The notes beneath the pieces are model-generated. The model saw nothing but the letters and a program-made list of their open reading frames with translations, did not search any database and had not been told where the DNA came from. Both the position numbers and the translations under genes were made by a program. Positions 31,116-42,200 of a stretch of 64,000 bases of DNA are shown piece after piece. How positions within the stretch are numbered: the stretch's first letter is position 1; every line of letters begins with the position of its first letter. Source of the DNA: Plasmodiophora brassicae. Its lineage: Eukaryota > Endomyxa: Phytomyxea > Phytomyxea > Plasmodiophorida. Where the stretch lies: NCBI GenBank assembly GCA_036867785.1, contig CP145416.1, forward strand, positions 1,178,001-1,242,000, read 5' to 3'.

Positions 31116-32780
31116 ATGCGGCGAATAGGATTCTCGCTCAAGGCGGTCGCGTTACTCGCGATTCCAGCGCTGATCACGTTGGCATCGTCGCAGCCCGTAT
31201 TTGTCAATAACGGCGGCCAGCCAGACCAGGAGATCCAGCATTTCCTTAATGCCCTCAACCTGGAACGTCCCGGCGACGTCGTGACTCTCGAGGATCCCCA
31301 GGAGAGCCCGTCAGCAGGATCCTCAACGTCGCCTGAACAGCCCACTCCCGCACCGACTCCGAGTCCCACTCCGGCGCCAAGTACTGTCTTCCCGCCGCCT
31401 CCCCAGGTGCCGCTGGCACTCGCTGACACGCCACGTGCACAACTGCCAAGTCCTCAACCGACTCCTGTGCCCACCCCAAAGCCAACCCCGGTTCCACCTC
31501 CAGGTGTAACCCCAGAGCCGACTCCTGCGCCAACTCCAAGGCCCACGCCGGCACCAACGCCAGTACCAACTCCAGAGCCAACCCCGGCGCCTACCCCAAG
31601 GCCAACCCCGGCACCTACTCCAAGGCCAACCCCGGCACCTACTCCAAGGCCAACCCCGGCACCTACCTCGAGTCCAACGCCAGCGCCGACTCCTAAGCCG
31701 ACACCAGCTGCAACCCCTGCGCCCACTCCAGAGCCAACCTCGTCGTCGACTGCAGCGCCCACTCCAAAACCCACTCCCGCGCCTACTCCGAATCCCACCC
31801 CAGCTCCTACTCCGAACCCCACTCCAGTGCCAACTCCTGCTCCAGTGCCAACTCCTGCGCCAACCCCGGCGCCTACTCCTGCGCCAACTCCAGCGCCAAC
31901 TCCAAAGCCTACCCCTCAACCAACTCCGGCGCCTACTCCAGCAACTACTACCCCAGCACCAACGCCAGCGCCGACCCCTAAGCCAACGCCAGCGCCGACC
32001 CCGAAGCCAACGCCAGCGCCGACCCCAGCACCAACGCCAGCGCCGACCCCAGCACCAACGCCAGTGCCGACCCCGAAGCCAACGCCAGCGCCGACCCCGA
32101 AGCCAACGCCAGCGCCGACCCCGAAGCCAGCGCCAGCGCCGACCCCTGAGCCGACGCCAGCAACTACTCCAAAGCCAACTCCGGCTCCTACTCCAGAGCC
32201 AACCCCAGCGCCTACTCCAAAGCCGACTCCAACGCCCACTCCAAAGCCAACGGCGGCTCCTACTCCAGAGCCAACCCCAGCGCCTACTCCAAAGCCGACT
32301 CCAGCGCCCACCCCAAGGCCAACTCCAGCGCCTACTCCAAAACCAACATCAGCGTCTACACCTACGCCAACGCCTGCGCCTACACCTGCGCCTACACCTG
32401 CGCCAACGCCTGCGCCTACACCTGCGCCAACGCCTGCGCCTACACCTGCGCCAACGCCTGCGCCTACACCAAAGCCAACACCTGCGCCGTCACCAAGGCC
32501 AACCCCAGCGCCAACCCCTGCGCCTACACCAAGGCCAACGCCAGCGCCAGCGCCAACTCCAGCGTCCACACCAAGACCCACCCCAGCGCCGACTCCAAAG
32601 CCCACCCCAGCGCCGACTCCTGAGCCAACCCCAGCGCCAACCCCTCTGCCGGAGCTTACTCCTATGCCGACGCCCAGTTCCTTGACGCGCTCTATCTTCG
32701 ACGCTGAGCGCGACAGCATTCTCAAGAGGTTGTCAGATGGCCGTGCTGGGCACCGCCATAATAGCCTCTTCTTCATGTAA
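31116..32780 (+). CDS. Secreted Pro/Thr repeat protein
   Basis: A single exon of 554 residues. The signal peptide ([20 protein letters not shown], cut near LASSQ) is followed by about 60 ordinary residues. Some 430 residues of a degenerate [10 protein letters not shown] repeat come next (about 31340-32680 in DNA), then a short C-terminal tail with [17 protein letters not shown]. Pro/Thr arrays of this sort form extended rods and are typical O-glycosylation or hydroxyproline-arabinosylation substrates, so a cell-wall or surface coat role is likely. The DNA repeat unit is CCAACNCCNGCGCCNACNCC-like and imperfect, so array length may vary between strains. Confidence 0.75.
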   Translation: MRRIGFSLKAVALLAIPALITLASSQPVFVNNGGQPDQEIQHFLNALNLERPGDVVTLEDPQESPSAGSSTSPEQPTPAPTPSPTPAPSTVFPPPPQVPLALADTPRAQLPSPQPTPVPTPKPTPVPPPGVTPEPTPAPTPRPTPAPTPVPTPEPTPAPTPRPTPAPTPRPTPAPTPRPTPAPTSSPTPAPTPKPTPAATPAPTPEPTSSSTAAPTPKPTPAPTPNPTPAPTPNPTPVPTPAPVPTPAPTPAPTPAPTPAPTPKPTPQPTPAPTPATTTPAPTPAPTPKPTPAPTPKPTPAPTPAPTPAPTPAPTPVPTPKPTPAPTPKPTPAPTPKPAPAPTPEPTPATTPKPTPAPTPEPTPAPTPKPTPTPTPKPTAAPTPEPTPAPTPKPTPAPTPRPTPAPTPKPTSASTPTPTPAPTPAPTPAPTPAPTPAPTPAPTPAPTPAPTPKPTPAPSPRPTPAPTPAPTPRPTPAPAPTPASTPRPTPAPTPKPTPAPTPEPTPAPTPLPELTPMPTPSSLTRSIFDAERDSILKRLSDGRAGHRHNSLFFM

Positions 32781-32911
32781 ACTTTACATCGCATCTCGTC
32801 GTACGTCTATTGCTCGCGGCTCATGAGAGTCGTATGGCCGGTTGTTGTTGGGTGCTAAAATAGGTCGCCCGCAATGCATCGTCGTTTGCGTCGGCGCCGA
32901 CGTGTTCAGAC

Positions 32912-34687
32912 ATGTCGAAGGCGTTGGTGGTCGGCGCCGGGGTCACGGGCCTGGCTCTGGCGCACGAACTGCAGCGGTACGCGCCACACGTTGCAGTCAC
33001 AGTCTGCGAACGCAGTGCCCGGGTCGGCGGCTGGGTGCAGTCCCGCCGATCCGAACTGGGCGGCGTGATCGAACCCGGCCCCCGATCCCTGAATCGCATT
33101 CGCGGCGATCTGACTCTGCAGCTGTGCGCTGAACTGGGCCTAGCTGACCGGATTGTGCCCACGTCGTCGACCGCTGCGACTCGGTTCATCGCTGATCGTG
33201 AGGGGGCGCTTCAGGAGATACCAACGTCGATCGGGGCCGTGCTGCGAACGTCTTGGACGAGAACGGCCCCGCTCTACTTGCTGCGCGATGCCATGTTTCC
33301 CAGGCCGTTGCCTGACGATCTGTCGGTATATCAGTTCGCGGTCGACAGGTTCGGCGCACGCGCGTCGGACGTCCTGGCGTCATCGTTGGTGACGGGCATC
33401 TTTGGTGGTGATCAGCGAAGGTAACTGCGTCATTCCAATTCGTCCTCTGCCAATCTCACCAGCGGCACACGTCAGACTGTCGATGAAAGCATGCTTCCCG
33501 AATGTGTACGAGCAGGTCGCCAAGCATCGATCTGTGCTCCGGGCGCTGCTGTCCAACAGGATGAAACCGGGACAGACAGTGTTCGAGGCGACACAATGCG
33601 ATCCCGACCTGTGGATCACCATGCAGAAACGGTTGGGGCGGCAGGCCGCCTACTCGTTCGACGACGGCCTGTCGGTCTTCGTGGACGCACTCGCATCGTC
33701 TGTACGTGAATCGATTCGCACCGGCGTATCCGTCGAACGTATCTGCCCTGAATCGCTGGTCGCCGACTTTAGCGACGGTTGGGAACAAGGCTTCTGCTTG
33801 GCGATGTCGAGCCGCTGACATGGCAACAGGGACCACTGGCACGTTTGATGCGATCTTTTGTACCGGGCCAACGCTTTCTGTCGCTGACGCCATTGCGGGT
33901 TCCGAGCCGGCCCATCAACACTTACGGGACGTCCTGAAGGCAGTTACCTATGTCGGTCTCAGTGGCATTGTGCTGCTAGAAAGGTGTGCTAAACCGTGGT
34001 TCTCTCGGTCTGTTAGGCGTCGCTTGCAACCGTGTCTCTACAGTGGCGAACCCGTCAATCTATCCCTCACGGGTTCGGTGTCCTGCTGCCTGACTGTTAG
34101 ATCGCGACCTGCCTATGCACAGCAATCACTGCTGACGATTGTGCATCCACAGATCCTTCATCGAGCCTCCCTCAGATTCTCGGCATTACATTTGGTGGGT
34201 TGTTGACACGTTGGTTGCTGGTGTCCAACTCTCTGATATGTTTCTTGCAGACAGTGAAATGTTTCCGAATCAAGGACCGCTTGAACAGACGCGGTTGACG
34301 GTTATGATCGGCGGTGCTCGTCACCCTGAGCTTGTCGAGGAAGGGGCTTCTGAAGACCATCTATCGTCGATTGCCATCGATGCCGTCAAGAAGCTAATGG
34401 GCGTTTCCGCTGACCCTGACTCCGTTAGCGTTCACATGTGTCGCAATGCGATCTGCCAGATGTACGTCGGGCACAACGCGCTCGCTGATGAAATCACGAG
34501 CGTGGCGTCGCTCCTCAACCCACACTTCAGAATCGCGTGCAACGCCATTGGAGGCGTCTCCATCAACGACTGCATCCGAACCGCCAAACGTGAAGCAGAG
34601 AATTTCATCGAGTCGTTGGCGTCGCCACATGCTCGCGTTCGTACCCAGCCGCCGACCACGCCGTTCACATCGGCGACGTTCTCTTGA
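32912..34687 (+). CDS. PPOX: Protoporphyrinogen oxidase
   Basis: Six exons: 32912-33420, 33476-33777, 33830-33951, 34017-34095, 34153-34194 and 34251-34687, giving 496 residues. The N-terminus is an FAD-binding Rossmann fold (ALVVGAGVTGLALAHELQ). Later segments fit PPOX: GGVIEPGPRSLNRIRGD, LVTGIFGGDQRRLSMKACFP, TYASLATVSLQWR with HGFGVLLPD, ILGITFDSEMFPNQG, and a C-terminal FAD segment NAIGGVSINDCIRTAKREAE. The enzyme oxidises protoporphyrinogen IX to protoporphyrin IX, the second-last step of haem synthesis, normally at the mitochondrial or plastid membrane. The 42-nt exon 34153-34194 is unusually small but restores a conserved run. The stop is 19 bp from the stop of the next gene. Confidence 0.9.
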
Positions 34688-34706
34688 ATCGATTAACGCG
34701 ACACGT

Positions 34707-36148
34707 TTATTGGTTGCCGAAGCGATAAATTAGGCAGATGCTCATTTGGCTATGGCGGCGAGCGTCCAGATCGCACGCCTGCATATTCGTGACACCGCAG
34801 TCGCTGATGAACGACGTGTTCAGCCAGAACGACGTCACCAGCTCCTTGCGCTGTGCATCAGCGAAGATTCGGAAGTACAGATCGCCCTGGACGCTGATGC
34901 CCAGGTTGAACTCCATCAGGATCGGCACCTCCAGCATTTCGTCGGTCAGCGCTCGGTACAATGGCCTGAAGTCCTGCAGCTGGCCGTCTTCGCCAACGAC
35001 AGACACCATCGCCCAGATTCCAGAACCGTGTCTATGCAGGAACTCCTGCGCCTTCGTGACCATGATGGAGACGAGCATGATCGGGCGTGGGCTCGTGTAC
35101 CTGCTGGGGTTCTGCAGATACCTGCAGAAGTTGTCGAGTTGGCGGAACTGGCTCGGGGGTAGCAGCAGCTCCTTCGTCGATCTCGTCATGCGCAGGTGGG
35201 CAAACAATTCGATGGCACCAGCTGGGCTGTGCGCCTGGCGCGTGTACAGGAGCCAGGCACACACGAACAGGCACGTTCGCCCACACTTGTCAGGAGAACC
35301 TGCATGAGCCAATATCAGTACAGCTTGCTTCACAAGGTTCTCTGGGCCTTACAGATCGCAACGACGCCATGGGCGAGTTGACCAGGCGTTTGCCCGAGCT
35401 CTGTCTGTGTCGATCGCGTGGTCGGGTTCTGTTGTGTCTGCGACAGGAACTCGTCAATCTGCTGGCAGAACGCCAACAGCATGGCTATGGGAGGCACAGA
35501 GTGGCGCTCCAGGCCCAAGTAGACCTCGTTGAACAGCTGGGGGACGCCGGACGGCTCCGAGTCAATGTAGAAGATGCGGAACACGCCATGACGCGACAGC
35601 AACGATATCACGTCGCCTATGCTATTGCCGGATACGCCCGCCTGCGATTCCTTTTCCGACACCGGCAACGACATGGCGACGACGCGTTCGCTGATGTACG
35701 ACAGGTCCAGGTCGAAACCATCGCCGACGAACCGCTTTGTGGTCACTGGTTGCAGGACGCGCATCTCCAGTTTGGACAGGGTAATTCGGTAGATGATCGT
35801 GCAGATCACGCTGACGGTGCAGGCGAGGAGCACGTAGCGGATCTCGGGCAGGAACACCGCGGTAAGGTGCATCGCCGTCAGGGCGATGCATTCGACAGCG
35901 GTGACCCGCCATGACAACCGTTTGTACACTGCAGAGCGGATCGTGCGAACGATGACGAAGACGGTCATGACAGAGGCGACGATGCGGGCCAGGCGCTGCG
36001 CGCTGCCAGCGTCCATGTCGGTCAGGTCCGGAGCGACGCACAGCAACGCGGCATGCAGAGCGGCCTGGTAGATCATGAACGCGACCAGGAACCCGACCGA
36101 ATCCTGCTGGATGCGGTCCCGAAGCACCTGGACCTTGTCGGGGATCAT
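34707..36148 (-). CDS. Voltage-sensor/TPTE-like PTEN-family protein, probable pseudophosphatase
   Basis: Two exons, 35353-36148 and 34707-35299, 462 residues. Residues about 15-120 hold four hydrophobic segments. Residues 140-165 match the PTEN-family entry (KRFVGDGFDLDLSYISERVV). The phosphatase domain continues to residue 300 and a PTEN-type C2 domain follows, with VTSFWLNTSFI. The plan is that of voltage-sensing phosphatases (VSP/TPTE), which cut phosphoinositides. The catalytic loop is abnormal: the expected H-C-x5-R-T becomes AICSPDKCGRTC, lacking His and with six residues between Cys266 and Arg; the WPD-equivalent Asp reads Arg (LERHSVPP). The fourth membrane segment has few regularly spaced Arg. 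The C266 codon straddles the intron. Confidence 0.75.
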
Positions 36149-36264
36149 GACGGCGACCGCAGCGACTCTCGTGGGGTTTCAATCACGCAGGGTTCTGCTG
36201 CCGCGTGCGATTGCCCCGATTTAGAATTGGCGCACATTGAGCGGTGCCGATCGCTTCATGCAGG
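36149..36264. promoter_or_regulatory. Very short divergent upstream region
   Basis: Only 116 bp separates the ATG of the VSP-like gene (minus) from the chosen ATG of the SZT2 gene (plus). Both promoters must lie here or extend into the opposite gene. No specific motif is recognised. Confidence 0.35.
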
Positions 36265-39200
36265 ATGTTATTTCCACTTCCAGAGCAGCAGCGCCCGCGT
36301 CCAGAATCACTCGAACATGACCTCGACCTGTTGTTTTCCTTGAAAGACAACACCGTCCGAATGATCTGCGACTTTACGTAAACGACTGGTCGCCCGTGCT
36401 TCTCGCCCACAGAATCTCCAGCCGCGTCACTCTTGGACGCGGTGCCGTTTCGCCGTGTGCACTTGCAGAACGCTGTGTTCGACCAAGCCGTTCGCCAGAT
36501 GCGGCGCTTATCACTTGGGCTGCGAACTCGGTGAACCACCCGTCCGTTCCGTTGCCACAAATGAAGTGACTGCGCAGGGTAGCTGCACAGTCCGTCGTCG
36601 TTGTCGCTGACGATGTCGTCGTTCCAGGAGACGCAGGATTGTCTGCGTACGCCATCGAGTCGGCTGGCGAAGAGCTCGACGCCGCCTACGGATGCGGACG
36701 CGGGCGACGCCCCGTTCGAAGAGGCGGTGTCGCATGCGATCGTGTTCGGCGCCCGTGCGCATGATGCCGTCTGCCGTGCCCAATTCCACCTGTCTATCCT
36801 GGGGAAATTGGTGCATCCTGAACCAGAAGCGACGTGCAGTGATTCATTTCGCATTGCGTTGCTTTGCGACGGCGATGGTCGGGCAGTGGCCCACGGGCGT
36901 GTCATGCCCACGACACAAGTGCATTTTGTATCCGCATCCTACAACTGTGTCATCATCCTTGATATGTCGACTTCAATGGCGTCAGCGTTGGCGGAAGCGG
37001 GGAGCGGGTCCGTCAGTTTAGACAGGGCATTCGCCTGTGTGACACAGATCGTCAAGATCCTAATCGCATGCGCTGATTACATTCCGCACGATCCGTCGGC
37101 AGCTTCCTCGTCCCGCATTCTCCTATCGATCATTGCATGCGACCATTCCAACGTGCTGAGGTCCATCCTTCACGGGTGGCCGTTGGCCCGCGACCATCTT
37201 CCCGAACTACTGCGCATCATTGACAAACGGCTGTCTTCATTGGAGAACGAACTGTCTCACGTGCATCCCGATCCGTCGTCGAATGACGCCTCATTCATGC
37301 TTGCGTCCATGTTGCTGACACACGACCGCCTGCCTGGAGATCGTGCGCCGATATCGTTCTTTGTCACTGACGGGGTGCTTACTGCGCCCGACATCGGAAC
37401 GTTTGACAATGTGTTCACGTCAATTGCCGCCAAAGACATTGCTGTTCATACTGTACTGCTGCACCGCCACTCCGGTCACTTTGGGTTTATTCCAGATCCC
37501 GATTTTCTTGTCATGATATCGCAGTACTCTGGTGGTGTTCATCTTTCCGCATCTGATCTCGACGCATTTGATCTTCGCACACGCGAGTCGCTGTTTGGCG
37601 GGTCGTACTCCCCTCTCCTACTTCGGCAGTCGGCGCTCTGTAAGTCGGCGTTGCCGTTCATATCTGGAGCGCCATGCAGTGAACCTACCAACTGGGGTGG
37701 CCCTTTATTCTGCCTCAAAATCAAGGAGTATCTTTTGGATGTCAGCATCGGGTCACTGTTGCTCTGTCGTATCAAGGAAGGGTTTAAATGTGGCCAAACG
37801 ACCAACCTTAAAGGCGGCGGATTTTCTCTATCCATGACCCTTGTGTGGAAGCCGATCGTTACGGTTGATTATGTAATCGAGAAGCGTCTTCACGAGAATC
37901 CCCGCGTCATTGTCAAAGTCATTGCGTACGTTGTTCTTTGTTCAAAATGCTTCATACTCTCATTCGCATGATAGACCAGACGAGTTCCTGCGACGTTTGC
38001 AAATCCTCCAGAAGTCGAAAAAGAATCGAGGGCCAGTTATGACAATCAATTCAGGCGTTGCCGCACCCCCGCCTCTGGTGCTGCTCGAGCGACTGACGAA
38101 TCTTGTGAAGACCGACCAGCTGTTGATTCTTCTCCATTCGCTACGGCCCGATGATATCACAGGCTCCACACTTTCAACGTAGGACAGACGTGCAGCGTGA
38201 TGTTGTTTCTCTGACCCAGCTCTGCGCCAGCCTGAGACAGCGAGGCGAACCCGATCTACGCCTTGTGCGGTCTCTATCTGGAACTGGGCGCAACGCAAGC
38301 GAAAGGTCTTTCTCGGCGTCGCAACCTCCTCAGGTTTGGATACTATCTAGCATCGGGATTGTCAAGACAAGTGCCCTCTGACGAAATTTGCCGTTCAGGA
38401 GTCTCCAGCTCTTTTAAAGATAATCGCAATGCCGCCTACATCTTGGAAGCGCTGGTTTTCTGTCACGCGCCTAGACTTTTTCTGCACGTCTCGTTGCCGC
38501 GATAAGGTCTTTGCCAAGTTGCGCTTCTTCCAATGTCATTCGTCCTGACTCAACTGACTAGAAGAAACATCGATCTAGCTGCACTGATTTTGATAGCAAT
38601 AAGGACATCATACATGCTGCTCTAACGACGTGGAGCTCCTCTGTCCATGGGAACCTTTACGTAAAGCTCCTTGCAGCTAGAGAATCGCTGGCTCCTCAGA
38701 ACGAGTGAGCGTCGCTAGACCCCCGCATTTCGAGAGCCACTGACCTGACACTAGGCTGGACATCCACTTATGGAGTGCCGGTGCATCAAAGCCATTGCCG
38801 ATCTGTCTGGCTCGCATATTCTGGCACAGCAACATTCTCGCGTCATTATACGTAGGGGTTTTTACAGTTGGAGGTGCACAGGCGGACGTGGAGATTGCCC
38901 ACATCAAGGTTCATGGGACATGGATTGTTTACGTTCTGTTCTGACAGAATTGTTTCAAGACGCTTATAGCAAACTGCCGGCCAAGCGGATCTGGTTCCGA
39001 ATCTGAACCTTGGATTGTCTTTCCATCTACGCCACTGAGTCCTGTCCTGCTCAAGTTGGATCCGTCGGACGCCGTCTTCAGAAATGTCCACGTAATCGTC
39101 ACAACTAGTAAGATGTTTCGTTGACTTCCTCCCTCAGGACGTAAAGCGTGTAAAGTTCCCGCTCGAGTCAGCCCCACTGAACGGCAACGCCTTCGTCGAG

Positions 39201-42200
39201 CTACCTTCTTCAGTTTCTCTAAATACCACGCTGCTCGCGCGGTCCAGAAGCAATCCTAATCTTGCTTCGTTGGGCATGTCGAGAGAGGTGTCCCCTGTGT
39301 CAGCTGCGGGCTCTTCTTCTACTACGAAACCTCCATCGCCGCAACATAATGACCCGAGCCGTGAATCTGTCGAGTCCAGTCTTCCTAAGTCCGTCCTGCG
39401 GTCGTTCATGTACAGCGCACAGCGCACATATAGGACGCAGAACACTGAGTAGGTGCATTGTCCCTGGTAACGTTGCATGCTCGGTCGATGATGACTCCTT
39501 TAGAATGCTGCGCTGTTTCTTTGCCCACATCAATGACGCGCGACATCGTGATGGCTTCGACCTGCTGTTTGCCGATGAGTTGTCATTCACGTATTGTTTT
39601 GAAATATCCCTACCGACGGGTGTCTCAGCGAACCTCCAGTACGCGGTCTGCTTGGTTTCTTCAGTTGATGTCGGTCATTTTGAAGACATGTTGATGGCAA
39701 TGTCTAAATGGAACGCAACAGGTCTTGGTGGAAGTGTGGCTGGATCCTCTCGATACTGCAGAAGTATCTTGTCGGTCCTTATTCCAAACAATCATGGACT
39801 ACTTTGACAAATCCGACAAACTGACACTTCAGTCTCTCCAAGTCTTCCACAGTATTCAAGACGCTCACCGCAACAACGTGCTGTCGTTGCGGGGTTCTCG
39901 TCGGGTTGAGCAAAGTCACATGAATGCTGTCTTCAGATACAGTAGTCGATCGCGTCACTCGCGATGCGCAGTCGAAGACTTTCGTGTTCAGGAATTTCCC
40001 TTCGATATACTTCCGTTAATGCGAAACGCAAGACCTTGTTTCGTTCCTCTTCGCTTTCCACACGGTCGTAACCTACCGCCCACATGGTTGTATTGTTTGC
40101 TCATACTCGTTGAATCTAGGCCTTGCTGTGTCACAGACGTGCGTGTTGGAGTCTTTATGCCGAATCCCGTCCATCGTCGAGGTAGTGCCTGGCGCATGTT
40201 TCGCTCAGGTCGTCGACAGGAAGACTGTAACTCTTGCCTTGCTGACTGCCGACGTCGATACATCTGGTAATTTACGTGCAGACTGGTTGCTCGGCATGAT
40301 TCTAACTGAGTAAGGCCTTTAGTGGCGTCGCTGGCATCCGACGTCAAATCCTTGATGGCGTATGCCAAGGAAATACTAGACCGTTTATGTGGAGACGCTG
40401 ATCGTCGTGAGAGCGAAAACATTGTCCTCATCTTTGAGGTTGCTCTGGAAGACATCTTGGACTCCAAATCTGAACTCAGAAACGTCGTCGCAAACTTGAT
40501 AAAATCAGGCGCATCTGCTATAGAGTCAAATGCTGTTTATCAGCATGAATGCCATCACTCATCAGCTCTGGTCAGTGCTGTGTATGTCCATGTGCTGATG
40601 TTCTTTTAAACATGGCCGGTAGAACATGCTTCGTGACCTAATCGAGCACCTCCATTCAATTTATTTCGCCCAGGAGGTGTTCTCGAATCTCTCACATGGG
40701 TCGAACGTATCAGACGATGATGTCAACGCGGTAGCTTTAGATCTTTTCATTCACCCGACCTCGCAATGATACTGTCTCCAGGTCGTCTCTTCGCTTGTCG
40801 ATTATTCTAATCACATCAATATTACAAGCGTTATTTGCAATGGCGCTGATTACCAAGCTATGTCGGCGTCGCTCGACAAAATCATCAGGGAATGCCTTCG
40901 CGCAGTAACTAGCAGCTCAGATGATTGGGCGACGCCGACATACTTCATCTTCGTTGATGGGAATGGTTTGCAAGAATCTGCGCGTCATTAAGTAACGATG
41001 ATTCTGATTCCGTGCGTGTGACAGAGTTTCATAACGATGACGCTGCGGATACTGATGATGATTCGGACGACCTTGCTCCAAACGTTTCGAGAGCTGGAAG
41101 TCGGGCAGAGCACTTGCTAGACGTAGGCTGAGTGTATTGCTGTAATGGAACTGGGCTTGACGTTCGACACAGCCCTCAATTCCGGATGCAGTACCGTTCT
41201 GCATGCGGTTCGAAGTTGTGGTCCGCAGTGACGACCGCGTCCTTGCCACAATTCCGATTTCGTCTGGGTCAAGTTCGAGTGCTGCATTCGACCAGGCGCG
41301 CCAATCTGCCAGGGATGCTGCCCAAGACGGAACGGCTCCGGTGGTCTTCATGCGAATAACATGTTGCACTTTTCGGTTCCGCGAATGGTGTCTTGGCTGT
41401 CTGTGCGTTGTATGCTCTTGACGCTTACTGCCGTGCTGTCTAACAGGGAAAGCTATCGTTTCGGTGTGGATCCAGATGTGTCCACTGGTCTTCGGAAGAG
41501 CACTTCGATGTCGGCGTTATCGTCTGCGTCGACTTCTCCGATATCTATGAGACGCCTGAAACTTGGCGGGTTCTCTGTGCTTCCAGAACCTTTGTCCAAG
41601 CAGATGGCTAGAGTATGTCAGAACAGGGTAATTCGCAAACTTCCCCGGATGTCAACAGCTATCATGTTTTAGATATCCAAGCAAATCCGGAGCATGTTTG
41701 CAGACCAAGTTCTTCGAAACCTACAGAAACAGGTCGGTGTCTACGATGTAGATTTGTAAATTGTCCCAACTGAAAACGAGCTGTTTTCAGCTTGGCACGA
41801 ATTGGTCACCCGACAATGTAACTGAAGAGCTGCTCACGGATATCCAGCTACATATGGGTCGGCTTAGAGACACACATAAGCTACAGAAACGCATCCCCAT
41901 CGATTTTGTTTCTCCTGGTTTGGTCAGTCTGCATCCATGTCAGGCAGTTTCTTGCCATATTCACATCGATGTCTTAGGCCACGGCATCCATGTTTCTGAG
42001 GGAGTTTGGAGCCAATCATATAATCAGTGTTCACAAGGTTGGTAGCCTTGTATTTGCACTTCGACCACCTCCGTGGCTTCTGGTAATATTCAGTGAGTCA
42101 CTGGAAATCGCGCATATCGTCTTGCACAACTCGTTAATCGACGATCAAGCTGCGCTTGCCACTATTGCGCTTGTGCAGGACGCGCTATATGCAACTGTTC

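Noticed and set aside
31916-32794. Long antisense frame of Gly-Val-Gly-Ala repeats
   Set aside because: It is the mirror of the Pro/Thr repeat on the plus strand; the plus frame has a signal peptide and sensible ends, the minus frame has neither.
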